From positions 1-64,000 of IMG/VR virus record IMGVR_UViG_3300026292_000602: 64,000 bases of DNA; one strand, 5' to 3'. A program made the position numbers and the translations under genes. The first letter of the stretch is position 1. The number at the start of each line of letters is the position of its first letter. Below, one piece after another: positions 50,376-58,747 of the stretch. The notes under the pieces were generated by a model, which was not told where the DNA came from, ran no database searches, and saw nothing but the letters and a program-made list of their open reading frames with translations. This stretch comes from a virus.

Positions 50376-50587
50376 TTAGATCGAAAACGACACCAAAAGA
50401 ATTAGTCATCGACTTAACAGGTCCTCAAGGTAATGCTTTCTTCTTGTTAGCCAATGCATCAAAGTTGGCCAAACAATTAGGGCTGAATCCATTCCAAGTT
50501 TTAGAGGAAATGAAGGAAGGTGACTACGAACATTTAATACAAGTCTTTGACAAATATTTCGGAGACTATGTGGTATTAGAAAGGTAA
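50372..50587 (+). CDS. Small early protein
   Basis: 71 residues; VIDLTGPQGNAFFLLANASK and LAKQLGLNPFQVLEEMKEGD look like a small helical domain. Translationally coupled to the gene before it. Confidence 0.72.
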   Translation: MIRSKTTPKELVIDLTGPQGNAFFLLANASKLAKQLGLNPFQVLEEMKEGDYEHLIQVFDKYFGDYVVLER

Positions 50588-50591
50588 TTGT

Positions 50592-50825
50592 ATGTGGGAA
50601 GATGAATTATTTGATGAAATTCGAAAAGGCGATACCGTTTGGTATAAAGACTCGTCAGGATCGAATCTAAAAGGCAAGGCAATTTTGTTTGGCCCTATGG
50701 GTTGGGTTCTAAAAACTGAATTTGGCACTTCACAGGTAGTAATGGAAGGTGACAATTATTTAGGCCATACACCTGGCAAAGGCGAACGAGTTGACGACCA
50801 CTTGGGAAAGTTCTTAAATGCCTGA
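50592..50825 (+). CDS. Small early protein
   Basis: 77 residues; IRKGDTVWYKDSSGSNLKGK and ILFGPMGWVLKTEFGTSQVV suggest an SH3-like barrel. Overlaps the next small ORF by eight bases. Confidence 0.7.
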   Translation: MWEDELFDEIRKGDTVWYKDSSGSNLKGKAILFGPMGWVLKTEFGTSQVVMEGDNYLGHTPGKGERVDDHLGKFLNA

Positions 50826-50934
50826 TTGGATTATGCTTATATTATATTCCATCTTAATAGTTGGGGTACCATATGGGTTTATAAGTTTATTATTATTAAG
50901 TTGGAACAAGGAGGACCCGAGTGATAGAAAGTGA
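50818..50934 (+). CDS. Tiny single-helix membrane protein
   Basis: 38 residues: IMLILYSILIVGVPYGFISL helix. Its end overlaps the next gene by 14 bases, and the next gene's SD lies within it. Confidence 0.6.
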   Translation: MPDWIMLILYSILIVGVPYGFISLLLLSWNKEDPSDRK

Positions 50935-51130
50935 TATAAATTTACTTTTTAAGGTTTTTATATATTCAAGTCTTTTAGTAGGTTGTGGATATTTACTAGG
51001 AAAAGATAAAGGCGTGAAAGTAGGAGCCGGAAGAGCGGTTGATAGTCTATGTGAGAATGGATATTTGAAGCATAAGAAACAGCCAGACGGAAATGTCGAA
51101 TTAATCAAACTGAACGGAGAAATAGAATGA
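50921..51130 (+). CDS. Small membrane-anchored protein
   Basis: 69 residues from GTG with AAGGAGGACCCGA: one helix (LLFKVFIYSSLLVGCGYLLG) then a basic soluble part. Unknown. Confidence 0.7.
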   Translation: MIESDINLLFKVFIYSSLLVGCGYLLGKDKGVKVGAGRAVDSLCENGYLKHKKQPDGNVELIKLNGEIE

Positions 51131-51363
51131 AATGGTTATTGATTTCGATGGCACTAAATCTACAAGTGACTTATCCAGACCAAAAGGTTTGCATGACAGC
51201 CCTTGAGCAAGTTAAGACTCAAGATATGGCGGCGATATGTATCCCGGCAGGAGAGGATAAGATTGAAACTCAAATGAACTCTGTTTTCACTAATTTTTTA
51301 GGATTGGTTAAAGAATTACAGAAAATGGAATTGGAAAACTCCAAAGAAAATGGCACAAATTAG
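51127..51363 (+). CDS. Small protein with signal-like N-terminus
   Basis: 78 residues; MKWLLISMALNLQVTYPDQK, two Cys, helical end. Overlaps the previous gene by four bases (ATGA). Confidence 0.65.
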   Translation: MKWLLISMALNLQVTYPDQKVCMTALEQVKTQDMAAICIPAGEDKIETQMNSVFTNFLGLVKELQKMELENSKENGTN

Positions 51364-51366
51364 GGG

Positions 51367-51395
51367 TTGACCTTTTGAGCAAGAGGCCTTATACT
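51367..51395 (+). promoter_or_regulatory. Early sigma70 promoter
   Basis: TTGACC-17-TATACT. Confidence 0.85.
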
Positions 51396-51446
51396 TAAAG
51401 AATAATAAGGCATATTAACATTATGAAAAAGAGAGGCACAAATAAT

Positions 51447-51737
51447 ATGAACAATCTAGTCACAAAGGCAAGCGAACTAATATATCAAATGGACAACGAT
51501 CAGTTGAACCAGGTTATCGATGCAATTAAATTGAAAAGAACTCACATAGCCAAACAGGCTGTAAGGTCTTTTAGAATTGGTGATATTGTAGGATTCACTG
51601 GTAAGAGAGGGAACCAGGTTTCAGGTAAGGTTAAAAAGATTAATCAAAAATATGTTTTGATTGATTGTGGTACACAGGGTCAATGGAGAGTTCCAGGAAA
51701 CCACCTTACTAAATTAGGCATCGGAGAAGAGGCCTAA
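51447..51737 (+). CDS. Early protein with KOW/SH3-like domain
   Basis: 96 residues. ATG 51447 follows the usual AGAGGCACAAATAAT leader (51423 is in frame but lies in it). RSFRIGDIVGFTGKRGNQVS and GKVKKINQKYVLIDCGTQGQ suggest a small beta barrel that might bind RNA. Unknown. Confidence 0.72.
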   Translation: MNNLVTKASELIYQMDNDQLNQVIDAIKLKRTHIAKQAVRSFRIGDIVGFTGKRGNQVSGKVKKINQKYVLIDCGTQGQWRVPGNHLTKLGIGEEA

Positions 51738-51738
51738 T

Positions 51739-51900
51739 ATGGATAAATTGGAATTACTAAATCAAATTAGATTGAACGGTATCGACGGTGTCGATGGTAT
51801 TATTGATATGATTATAGACACTATTGATGATGGTGATAAGGAAGGAGCCAAAGATTGGCTTCTTCAATTAAAAGACGAAATTTACGAGGCAAGTTTATAA
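51739..51900 (+). CDS. Small acidic early protein
   Basis: 53 residues, Asp/Ile-rich (MDKLELLNQIRLNGIDGVDG). Starts one base after the preceding stop and its TAA overlaps the next ATG. Confidence 0.65.
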   Translation: MDKLELLNQIRLNGIDGVDGIIDMIIDTIDDGDKEGAKDWLLQLKDEIYEASL

Positions 51901-52106
51901 TGGGACCTTTCTCAGAAGAGAAACAATTTCAAAGAGCCAAGGCTATCGAAAGGCTCATAAAAAATAATCCAGATCTTGATGAGATGACTCTCAATATGTG
52001 GAAGACCAAACTTAAGAATCTCGCTCTAGACGAAGAACGATATAATGCTAGGGTGAGATCTATTTTTGAAAATATGAAAAAACACCCACTGGTCAAATGG
52101 AACTAA
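51900..52106 (+). CDS. Small helical early protein
   Basis: 68 residues (MGPFSEEKQFQRAKAIERLI...). ATG 51900 overlaps the previous stop (TAATG); an upstream in-frame start at 51855 is less likely. Overlaps the SWIM gene by 10 bases. Confidence 0.65.
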   Translation: MGPFSEEKQFQRAKAIERLIKNNPDLDEMTLNMWKTKLKNLALDEERYNARVRSIFENMKKHPLVKWN

Positions 52107-52516
52107 AAGAAAATCAATTCATTAAGGTTAAGGTAGAAAATGTAATGTATCCTTATAGGGATCGTTATGCTTTTCATATTCCAGAATTTAATTATTACGA
52201 AGGTAAGGTAATATATCAACAATGGTTCAAACCCGGAGAGGTTGGAATCACAACCGGAGATCCTAATTTTGAATTTAGGGTTATCCAAAAAGAAAGGATT
52301 GTGGAGGTGAACGATGAAAAATCCGAATTCCCCAAACAATCGCTTTCGGCACGAAAAGATAGTGAAGGACAAAGAATCTCTGTTAAGGGTAAGACAGGAA
52401 ATCTATACGAAGTCCAAATCGGAGGGAGATGGGGATCATCTTGCTCTTGTAAAGGCTATCAATTTCGTAGGACTTGCAGACACATCGCCGAAGCGGAATC
52501 ACAGATCGCGGCGTAA
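52097..52516 (+). CDS. SWIM zinc-finger protein
   Basis: 139 residues; the C-terminus GGRWGSSCSCKGYQFRRTCRH is a CxCx(n)CxH SWIM finger that binds zinc and usually DNA or protein. The N-terminal half is beta-rich. Function in infection unknown. Confidence 0.8.
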   Translation: MELKENQFIKVKVENVMYPYRDRYAFHIPEFNYYEGKVIYQQWFKPGEVGITTGDPNFEFRVIQKERIVEVNDEKSEFPKQSLSARKDSEGQRISVKGKTGNLYEVQIGGRWGSSCSCKGYQFRRTCRHIAEAESQIAA

Positions 52517-52535
52517 AAAAAACCGAAATTAATGG

Positions 52536-52564
52536 TTGACTTTATCGGTCAGTGACCTTATAAT
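52536..52564 (+). promoter_or_regulatory. Early sigma70 promoter
   Basis: TTGACT-17-TATAAT. Confidence 0.87.
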
Positions 52565-52592
52565 AAAAGAATAATAAGGAAGAGGCAAAATT

Positions 52593-52766
52593 ATGGCAAA
52601 CGAATTAGTTGAACAAATTGCAAGAATGAACTTGGAGCAAAGAGACGATTTTGTAAAGACTCTCGTAAGAAAATGGCCACATATGGCAGAGAGTTTAGGT
52701 AATGGTATCGGTCTAGAACTGATGATCAAATTTAACCAACAAGAGAAGGAGGCATCAAGTGATTAG
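52593..52766 (+). CDS. Small early protein
   Basis: 57 residues (MANELVEQIARMNLEQRDDF..., LVRKWPHMAESLGNGIGLEL); starts after the common GAGGCAAAATT leader. Unknown. Confidence 0.7.
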   Translation: MANELVEQIARMNLEQRDDFVKTLVRKWPHMAESLGNGIGLELMIKFNQQEKEASSD

Positions 52767-52902
52767 AGCAATCATTTTTATGGGCTTAGGCGCTTTGGCT
52801 TTTTATCTTTATCAGAACCCGGGTGAAATGGACACGGTAGTTCAACAAGGTAAAGATTTATTGAACCAAGGGGCAACGATAGTTCAAGAAAAAACTAATT
52901 AA
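52759..52902 (+). CDS. Small single-helix membrane protein
   Basis: 47 residues from GTG after AAGGAGGCATCAA; helix IIFMGLGALAFYLYQ then a short helical tail. Overlaps the previous gene by eight bases. Confidence 0.65.
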   Translation: MIRAIIFMGLGALAFYLYQNPGEMDTVVQQGKDLLNQGATIVQEKTN

Positions 52903-52919
52903 GAACCAGGTAAGGGCAA

Positions 52920-53354
52920 ATGGATATAATATTCGACATCGATGGGACTTTGATGAATATCGAACATCGTAAGAAGTTCGTAGAGCAGAGACCAAAAGAC
53001 TGGAAGAGCTTTCGTGAGCTTACGAAAGACGATACTCCAAACGAAGATGTCTTTGCGATAGCCATTGCCTTGCAGAAACAGGGTCATAATATCTTAATCG
53101 CTAGTGGGAGGAACAAGAGTCAACGAGCAATCACTTTGATGCAATTGATGGGCCAGAAGTTGGTCTTCAGAGATATTAAATTAAGAAGTGATAAAGACTT
53201 TCGTCCAGATCATTTTGTGAAGAAAGATATGTTAGATCAGTTTCGAGCAGAAGGATGGAAACCTGAGTTGGTCTTTGATGACAGAACTTCTGTCGTTGAG
53301 ATGTGGAGAGAAAACGGTCTTCGTGCAGTTCAAGTCGCACCAGGAGACTTTTAA
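52920..53354 (+). CDS. HAD phosphatase, T4 Pnkp 3'-phosphatase-like
   Basis: 144 residues. MDIIFDIDGTLMNIEHRKKF gives HAD motif I (DxDGT), ILIASGRNKSQR motif II, KKDMLDQF motif III Lys and LVFDDRTSVVEMW motif IV. Layout matches the phosphatase half of T4 polynucleotide kinase; no kinase domain is present. May act on nucleotides or on RNA/DNA 3' ends. Confidence 0.87.
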   Translation: MDIIFDIDGTLMNIEHRKKFVEQRPKDWKSFRELTKDDTPNEDVFAIAIALQKQGHNILIASGRNKSQRAITLMQLMGQKLVFRDIKLRSDKDFRPDHFVKKDMLDQFRAEGWKPELVFDDRTSVVEMWRENGLRAVQVAPGDF

Positions 53355-53392
53355 TCGGTAGTGGAGTAGAAACCCTGTTAGACCTAACACCT

Positions 53393-53475
53393 ATGTCAGA
53401 AATTAAGTTAGGCGAGTCACAGGGGGGCGACTTTCTAGGAGAGGCCCCCCACCTTTTAACTGAGAGAGGCAACCA
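53393..53475 (+). other. Gap with G/C hairpin
   Basis: 120-base gap after the HAD gene. It holds GGGGGG...CCCCCC (53422-53450) followed by ACCTTTTAA; a 36-codon ORF (53393) crosses it but has no ribosome site. Confidence 0.5.
53422..53457 (+). terminator. Terminator-like hairpin
   Basis: GGGGGG / CCCCCC stem with a 17-base loop, then ACCTTTT. It lies between two genes that are otherwise in one operon, so it may attenuate. Confidence 0.6.
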
Positions 53476-53691
53476 ATGGCATATTATATCCTACCGTCAA
53501 TAGACACCAAAAGATACACGAAGATTCCAAATCTAGAAGGACCCTTTATGTGGCGATCCGGAAAGGTGGTCTACTACGACCCAATGGAAGGTAAGTATTA
53601 CGATAGAGATACAGATATGTATCTAGACGATTCAGAACGAGAAGCCCACGATGGGTTTGATAGTTTCTTTAAAGGAGAGACCAATGCTTAA
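53476..53691 (+). CDS. Small early protein
   Basis: 71 residues, aromatic (FMWRSGKVVYYDPMEGKYYD). GAGAGGCAACCA leader. Its stop overlaps the next start by eight bases. Confidence 0.7.
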   Translation: MAYYILPSIDTKRYTKIPNLEGPFMWRSGKVVYYDPMEGKYYDRDTDMYLDDSEREAHDGFDSFFKGETNA

Positions 53692-53956
53692 ACCAGAAGA
53701 TATTAAACCAGGCAAATCTTATGCTTGTAAATTTAAGGCTGAGATGATGTTAGACATCTATGGTCGCCCACCAGGATTAAGTGATACACCTTTGGCTGGC
53801 CCAGGGTGGTATGAGAGTTTTGGCTTGATTACAATCCGAGATATGAATACCAAGTTATTCAAAATCACTGATCTAGAAGGTGAAGCGAAGGGTAAGACAT
53901 ATACCGTTCCTTTCGATCAATGCTGGGATATAGACGAAGCGAATTTGGTAAAATAA
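53684..53956 (+). CDS. Early protein with beta-barrel character
   Basis: 90 residues (MLKPEDIKPGKSYACKFKAE, GPGWYESFGLITIRDMNTKL). AAAGGAGAGACCA before ATG 53684; in-frame 53651 is less likely. Unknown. Confidence 0.7.
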   Translation: MLKPEDIKPGKSYACKFKAEMMLDIYGRPPGLSDTPLAGPGWYESFGLITIRDMNTKLFKITDLEGEAKGKTYTVPFDQCWDIDEANLVK

Positions 53957-53960
53957 GAAG

Positions 53961-53989
53961 TTGACATTTGAGCTTTCTGGCTTTATAAA
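53961..53989 (+). promoter_or_regulatory. Early sigma70 promoter
   Basis: TTGACA-17-TATAAA, with TTTGGTAAAATAAG upstream. Confidence 0.85.
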
Positions 53990-54022
53990 TTAAGAATATA
54001 AAAAATTAACAGAAAGGCAAGA

Positions 54023-54211
54023 ATGTCAATCCAACCACCAGTAGGCCCATTAGAGCTAGAAGAAAGACAAAGAAAACTTGATGCGATGTTGAAGGACTTC
54101 ATCAAGAAGGGCGGTAAAATAGAAATAATCCCACCAGGAATGACCGGCGAAATGTACCGGGAAAATCAAAAAGGCACAAAAAAGAAAAAAGGAAGGAAAA
54201 CTAGGAAATGA
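54023..54211 (+). CDS. Small basic early protein
   Basis: 62 residues; Pro-rich start, helical middle, Lys-rich end (KGTKKKKGRKTRK). Overlaps the next gene by four bases. Confidence 0.65.
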   Translation: MSIQPPVGPLELEERQRKLDAMLKDFIKKGGKIEIIPPGMTGEMYRENQKGTKKKKGRKTRK

Positions 54212-54402
54212 GAATTGTCCTAAATAGACCTAAACTCTTCATCTTTGAGATCGAAGGTAATGAAGAAATAGAAGTCAATGCGATGGATTTCAAAGATGCT
54301 TGTCTTACATTAGAAGAACAGGCTCCAGATCTTAAAATTAATGACATAATTTCAATCCAGGAGATTCATTCTCCTATTCCAGGTGTTGATACTATTCATT
54401 AA
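54208..54402 (+). CDS. Small early protein
   Basis: 64 residues; FIFEIEGNEEIEVNAMDFKD looks like a small alpha/beta domain. Coupled by ATGA overlap. Confidence 0.65.
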   Translation: MRIVLNRPKLFIFEIEGNEEIEVNAMDFKDACLTLEEQAPDLKINDIISIQEIHSPIPGVDTIH

Positions 54403-54419
54403 TTTTGGTAAAATAGTGG

Positions 54420-54448
54420 TTGACTATATGAGTCAAAGGCTATATTAT
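54420..54448 (+). promoter_or_regulatory. Early sigma70 promoter
   Basis: TTGACT-17-TATTAT; upstream TTGGTAAAATAGTGG. Confidence 0.87.
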
Positions 54449-54483
54449 AATATTAACAATAAGGCAAACAGAGAGGCAAAAAT

Positions 54484-54984
54484 ATGTCAACAAGGGCAAG
54501 AATAGGGTTTCAAAAAGCAGACGGATCAATCATAGGTGCTTATCAGCATTTCGACGGATATCCAGGTGGACTTGGATACCTTTTAGTAGATCATTGGGAA
54601 GATAGCAAAAAGACAGAATCGGCTATTAAGTTAGGCGATGCATCTTTTTGGAGATATCATGAAGGTAAGAAAATAGACTTTGATGATAGAGGTCATCCTA
54701 TGTATGAGATTCAGAATCTTTACTATGGTAGAGATAGAGGCGAAAAAGATGTAGGAGCAAAAACCTATAAAGACGAGAAAGAATATTTGTCAAAGGGTTT
54801 TAATAGTGGAGAAGATTATATCTATCTCTTAAAGGATGTAGGCGAGCAAGATTTTTTAGGTAAGCCGAAATATACTTGGTTCTATACGAAGTATGACCAA
54901 ACGGATAGTCTTAAACCTTTAGAAGCTGATGCGATTAAAGATAAGATTGAAATGTTAAAATATCATCTTAAGGAGAACAAATAA
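54484..54984 (+). CDS. Conserved early phage protein
   Basis: 166 residues; MSTRARIGFQKADGSIIGAY, then QHFDGYPGGL and ...AIKLGDASFW. This start recurs in many phage proteins of unknown function. Stop overlaps the next ATG. Confidence 0.75.
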   Translation: MSTRARIGFQKADGSIIGAYQHFDGYPGGLGYLLVDHWEDSKKTESAIKLGDASFWRYHEGKKIDFDDRGHPMYEIQNLYYGRDRGEKDVGAKTYKDEKEYLSKGFNSGEDYIYLLKDVGEQDFLGKPKYTWFYTKYDQTDSLKPLEADAIKDKIEMLKYHLKENK

Positions 54985-55421
54985 TGTCAGACCATTATGA
55001 AGTTAAAGAATTAAGACATACCGACGGAAATTTTGATGTGAAGGTTGGATACTTTTATGAAGACATTCACCCATCGGACTTATTTGATAATTCACCTAAC
55101 CCAGACAATGATGGCAAGCCATATTATGACACGGACGAGATGGCAAAAAGAATTGATTCGGGCAACGATGCTTGGTTTGGCTTTTGGGCGAAATATTTTT
55201 ATAAAGGTCACGAAGTAGGTTATGCTAACCTAGGTGGTCTTTATTATGAGAATGATCATGCAGAAGGCGTTATTGAAAAAGAAGCCAAGTCAGGAGATCA
55301 TTGTTGGTATAAAGATGTGGTCGAAGAAGCAAAAGATCAAGCGATTAAGGAAGTTGGTGATCTGCATAGGCAGATGGAGTTAGACTTCGGTAAAGGATTT
55401 TCGACTCAGGCTGTTGGTTAG
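54984..55421 (+). CDS. Early protein of unknown function
   Basis: 145 residues, acidic-aromatic (YYDTDEMAKRIDSGNDAWFG). Overlaps the previous gene by one base (TAATG). Confidence 0.68.
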   Translation: MSDHYEVKELRHTDGNFDVKVGYFYEDIHPSDLFDNSPNPDNDGKPYYDTDEMAKRIDSGNDAWFGFWAKYFYKGHEVGYANLGGLYYENDHAEGVIEKEAKSGDHCWYKDVVEEAKDQAIKEVGDLHRQMELDFGKGFSTQAVG

Positions 55422-55434
55422 TCTGGGAAGGAAG

Positions 55435-55469
55435 GTTTTCGTCCGATGCGGACGGTTTCCCCAGAGCAT
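55435..55469 (+). terminator. Hairpin after the acidic early gene
   Basis: GGAA...CGTCCG-ATG-CGGACG...TTTCC. Strong stem just after the stop at 55421; could be a terminator or processing site. Confidence 0.5.
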
Positions 55470-55510
55470 AGCTCAAATAAACCATAAAGCGGCGAAGTAG
55501 AAGTAGGAGA

Positions 55511-55633
55511 ATGGCATTGAACGAACGGATTCTACCAACAGAAGAAGGGGGAGATATTGCTAGAGCTGGGGATACCCAGGGCGACTTCAAAAACTCAAGA
55601 TCCTACAATTATTTTGGTAATATGGCCAGTTGA
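55511..55633 (+). CDS. Possible 40-residue protein
   Basis: MALNERILPTEEGGDIARAG, with TAGGAGA before the ATG. Its stop overlaps the next promoter. Weak support. Confidence 0.4.
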   Translation: MALNERILPTEEGGDIARAGDTQGDFKNSRSYNYFGNMAS

Positions 55634-55658
55634 CTATTAGAGTGAAAGGTTATATTAT
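55630..55658 (+). promoter_or_regulatory. Early sigma70 promoter
   Basis: TTGACT-17-TATTAT. Confidence 0.85.
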
Positions 55659-55703
55659 AAAAGAGTAATAAGGCAAACAAGGCACAAATAAAAGGAGGGC
55701 AAT

Positions 55704-56366
55704 ATGCCAAATTGGTGTAATAATAATATTAAAATTGAAGGACCTAAAGAAAAGATCAAAGCGATCTGGGATAAGGTTCAAGCAGACGATGACAAGGGAT
55801 TTTTCAATCATCTTGTTCCGATGCCAAAAGAACTAGATAACACGACTAGTCCAACCCCTGAAAAAGGATCAGCGAATTACAAAGGACCACAGCCGAAGAT
55901 AGATGGCTTTGATAATTGGTACGATTGGAGAGTTGACCAATGGGGAACTAAATGGGATATTTCAACAGACGATTCAGGATTGCAGTATAGAGAAGATGGT
56001 GACTTAGGTTTCATAGAAGGTTGGTATGATACGGCTTGGGCACCGGCTTTGAATTGTTTTGATACATTCCAAAGAAAGCATAACGACATCTATATCACTA
56101 ATTGGTATTATGAAGGTGGTTGTGATTTCGCAGGGTGTTATACCGATGGTAGTGACGATTGTATTAACCCAAGCGATCATCCTAAAAGCGAAGAGTGGTT
56201 AGATGCTGACAGAGATAGTTTCATAGGTCAGTTAGATGATATGTTTGGAATAGGTGAGTCAATAGCTCAATATGAAGAAGAACAAGAAACAGAAGCGGAG
56301 CGAAAGGTTAGAGAACTGGTAGTTGAGAAGAAAGCTCAAAATATGCCAGAAGGAGAATTAGCCTAA
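55704..56366 (+). CDS. DUF1281/YubB-like early protein
   Basis: 220 residues. MPNWCNNNIKIEGPKEKIKA and GWYDTAWAPALNCFDTFQRK match the ferredoxin-like YubB/DUF1281 group common in plasmids and phages. The C-terminus is acidic-helical. Function unknown. Overlaps the next gene by one base. Confidence 0.82.
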   Translation: MPNWCNNNIKIEGPKEKIKAIWDKVQADDDKGFFNHLVPMPKELDNTTSPTPEKGSANYKGPQPKIDGFDNWYDWRVDQWGTKWDISTDDSGLQYREDGDLGFIEGWYDTAWAPALNCFDTFQRKHNDIYITNWYYEGGCDFAGCYTDGSDDCINPSDHPKSEEWLDADRDSFIGQLDDMFGIGESIAQYEEEQETEAERKVRELVVEKKAQNMPEGELA

Positions 56367-56740
56367 TGCCAGATAACTTACCGAGCATTCAGAGAGATGG
56401 GGGTCAACAGACTTCCACTTCTCACGATTATATTCACACTGACAAACACGATATGGAATTGAGTCATTATGTAATGGCTGAAAGATGTATGTTAGTTGAA
56501 TACCATACGATTAAAAATGAAATAGAAACAGATGGAACTTCTGATACATTGATTTATATCCTAGAAGGCGGTCATAGAGGGTTTCACAAATATATGGATG
56601 CCCACTTGATAGAAGAATATAATGATGTTGAAGATAAGTTTTATCAGCTTCATGCAGATGGAGAATTACCATATAGTCTTTATGACGGTGATCCACTTGT
56701 AGAAGACGAACCAACAGAAGGGCAGGTATCAAATGGCTAA
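56366..56740 (+). CDS. Early protein of unknown function
   Basis: 124 residues, acidic and His-rich (TSTSHDYIHTDKHDMELSHY). Overlaps both neighbours. Confidence 0.68.
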   Translation: MPDNLPSIQRDGGQQTSTSHDYIHTDKHDMELSHYVMAERCMLVEYHTIKNEIETDGTSDTLIYILEGGHRGFHKYMDAHLIEEYNDVEDKFYQLHADGELPYSLYDGDPLVEDEPTEGQVSNG

Positions 56741-56924
56741 ATTTAGATTGAATTGTGATGTGGATTCTATCGTAGAAGAAGCAGAACATTTAGAAGATCT
56801 ATTTAAGGACGGCGTAGAAGCAGAGTCCGAAGAAGAAGCCGAAAGAATTGTTTCGGCAAAGGTTAAAGAGCTTATGTATGGCGGACCTTATTATAACTTA
56901 ACCGAGGAGGGCAACGATGAGTAA
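56733..56924 (+). CDS. Small acidic early protein
   Basis: 63 residues, Glu-rich (EAESEEEAERIVSAKVKELM). Overlaps the previous and next genes by eight bases each. Confidence 0.65.
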   Translation: MAKFRLNCDVDSIVEEAEHLEDLFKDGVEAESEEEAERIVSAKVKELMYGGPYYNLTEEGNDE

Positions 56925-57084
56925 GAAGATAATAGGAATCAATGAAGATTTCAATAACAGAGATAAGGAAACGGTATCCGAAATTATATGGGAAGCCGTT
57001 AGGGAACATCCTGACTTTCAGGACACCCCTGGTATAACTGGAATCAGTTATCAAATAAATGTGACAGTCACGGAGGAGAAATGA
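56917..57084 (+). CDS. Small early protein
   Basis: 55 residues (MSKKIIGINEDFNNRDKETV). Site GAGGAGGGCAACG. Stop overlaps the next ATG (ATGA). Confidence 0.68.
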   Translation: MSKKIIGINEDFNNRDKETVSEIIWEAVREHPDFQDTPGITGISYQINVTVTEEK

Positions 57085-57224
57085 GTTGGTTTGATGATGC
57101 GACTTGGACTTGTCCTATATGTGATTACACTCTACACGGCGAAGAACCGGCTGTTCATGTGATCTGTGATAATTGTAAAGAGGGAGTTGAGGAAGTGGCA
57201 TTTCCTTTCCCGGGAGATTGCTAA
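57081..57224 (+). CDS. Small zinc-ribbon protein
   Basis: 47 residues with CPIC and CDNC pairs spaced as in a zinc ribbon. Its stop overlaps the next ATG (TAATG). May bind nucleic acid or protein. Confidence 0.72.
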   Translation: MSWFDDATWTCPICDYTLHGEEPAVHVICDNCKEGVEEVAFPFPGDC

Positions 57225-57793
57225 TGGAATTCTATCCTAAAGACAAAGATCCTAGACTAGACGAGAGAACGGCTAGGTTCCATGGTAGGGTTATGAAAGA
57301 AGACCTAGCGACTCTTTCTTATGTTCCTAACACTCCTAATAGAGATATCAATGTTCAAAGAGCGACAAATCATGTGACTTGGGACTACGACAAAGATATG
57401 TGGTGCGAAGTTGATCATTTAATGATTGGTCTTTATATTAAAGCGAAGACAACCGATACAAGAGAGTTCCTAGAAGATAGGTTGTGTCGTGATGTCGTTA
57501 AGCTGATCAAAGGACCTAGGTACTATGAACAAGCGAAGGTCTATTGCATGATTGATATGTTTTATCCAGAAGATGAAAGCATCTATGATATCGTTAAGAA
57601 GCCAAAGAAAGATAGAGAGGCTCATAGCATATCAGGAAACGAAGGTGAAGTCACTTATTATGTGACACTTCATATTCAAGAATGTAATGCAATGGATTTG
57701 ATTGTATATGAATCTAGAAATAAAGACGGGTCCGAAAGAGGCGACTATTTTAATCTACACGGAACGAATTTAGAAGGAAAGGTGGCGGCATGA
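57224..57793 (+). CDS. Early protein of unknown function
   Basis: 189 residues (MEFYPKDKDPRLDERTARFH). ATG 57224 overlaps the preceding TAA; an in-frame TTG at 57218 is less likely. Stop overlaps the next ATG. Confidence 0.7.
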   Translation: MEFYPKDKDPRLDERTARFHGRVMKEDLATLSYVPNTPNRDINVQRATNHVTWDYDKDMWCEVDHLMIGLYIKAKTTDTREFLEDRLCRDVVKLIKGPRYYEQAKVYCMIDMFYPEDESIYDIVKKPKKDREAHSISGNEGEVTYYVTLHIQECNAMDLIVYESRNKDGSERGDYFNLHGTNLEGKVAA

Positions 57794-57927
57794 ATAAAGA
57801 TATGAAATGTCTTGATTGCGGAACCGATATACCAGCATCAACAGATCATTCATCAGATGAACCTTATATGTTTGTCTGTAATGATTGCAGAGATGAGATA
57901 GGTAATGGTAAGCCCTATGAAGAATAA
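57790..57927 (+). CDS. Small zinc-ribbon protein
   Basis: 45 residues with CLDC and CNDC pairs. Second such ribbon in this operon. Confidence 0.7.
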   Translation: MNKDMKCLDCGTDIPASTDHSSDEPYMFVCNDCRDEIGNGKPYEE

Positions 57928-58126
57928 GAAATACTCAATAGGGCATACCTATACGGTCTGGAAAGATGTGACAGCAAAGAACGAAGAAGAAGCAATCGAT
58001 ATCGCTTGTAATTCGAATTATTCTGTGAATGTCTACATAGGTAAACAGGATCCTAGATGCACGGTGAAAGCGACAGCAGAGCTGAACGAATACGAAGATC
58101 CCAAAGTCCACGAATACGACAAATAG
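57917..58126 (+). CDS. Small early protein
   Basis: 69 residues (MKNKKYSIGHTYTVWKDVTA, KNEEEAIDIACNSNYSVNVY). Start could be 57905. Resembles the small alpha/beta proteins of neighbouring operons. Confidence 0.65.
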   Translation: MKNKKYSIGHTYTVWKDVTAKNEEEAIDIACNSNYSVNVYIGKQDPRCTVKATAELNEYEDPKVHEYDK

Positions 58127-58161
58127 ACCAGATAAATACTCGTATAATAGGAGTAAGACAA

Positions 58162-58605
58162 ATGGTTAAATTATCAGTTCATTGGAAGGATATGCTTTCA
58201 GTCAAGAATGCTATGGCAAGAGCTGACGCAGGTCTACCAGTCAAAGAAGCTCAGAATAGATACAGAGTTAAGTGGGATCACCCTGATTGGGACAAAGGCG
58301 AAAAGGTTGAAGAAAAGATATTCAGCAGTATGGAAGACGCCAAAGAGTATGGTGCTTGGGTGGCTCGTAATTACGATCTCAGAAGAGAAGGAAAAGACGA
58401 GAACTCATTAGATGTTAGAACAGGATATAACACCGTACCTGAACCTAGTTCAAATGTACCAGTCGCAATAGAAACTCCATTCGGCCTATACGAGCTTACA
58501 GAGATAGATGTCTTTGGGCAAGACTCAGGCAAGTGGAGTCTAGTAGACGCCTTGGTTAAAGAAGGCGCCATCAAGAAGGTCGAAGACAATTTTAGATCAG
58601 GATAA
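58162..58605 (+). CDS. Early protein of unknown function
   Basis: 147 residues (MVKLSVHWKDMLSVKNAMAR); AGGAGTAAGACAA before the ATG. An upstream in-frame start (58057) overlaps another gene. Unknown. Confidence 0.68.
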   Translation: MVKLSVHWKDMLSVKNAMARADAGLPVKEAQNRYRVKWDHPDWDKGEKVEEKIFSSMEDAKEYGAWVARNYDLRREGKDENSLDVRTGYNTVPEPSSNVPVAIETPFGLYELTEIDVFGQDSGKWSLVDALVKEGAIKKVEDNFRSG

Positions 58606-58606
58606 T

Positions 58607-58747
58607 AGCGGAGGCGAGAAAAGCCATTTAGAGCCTACGGTCGGAAAGCCAAAATTTCAGACCAGGGTTATAAACAGAGTGCGAAGCACGGACGGTCGCG
58701 ATTTTTGTTCCGGAGTCTACGCCTCCTACACCAAAAGTCGCTCCGCT
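58607..58747 (+). ncRNA. Structured RNA candidate with two alternative closing stems
   Basis: GGAGGCG (58610) can pair with CGCCTCC (58720), while the overlapping AGCGGAG (58607) can pair with CTCCGCT (58741). These exclude each other. Inside are GTGC-GAA-GCAC and GGTC...GACC stems. About 70 bases later comes the gene at 58819. A switch-like leader is possible. Confidence 0.5.

Noticed and set aside
52314-52532. 72-residue plus ORF inside the SWIM gene
   Set aside because: It has a fair ribosome site, but lies wholly within the better-supported zinc-finger frame.
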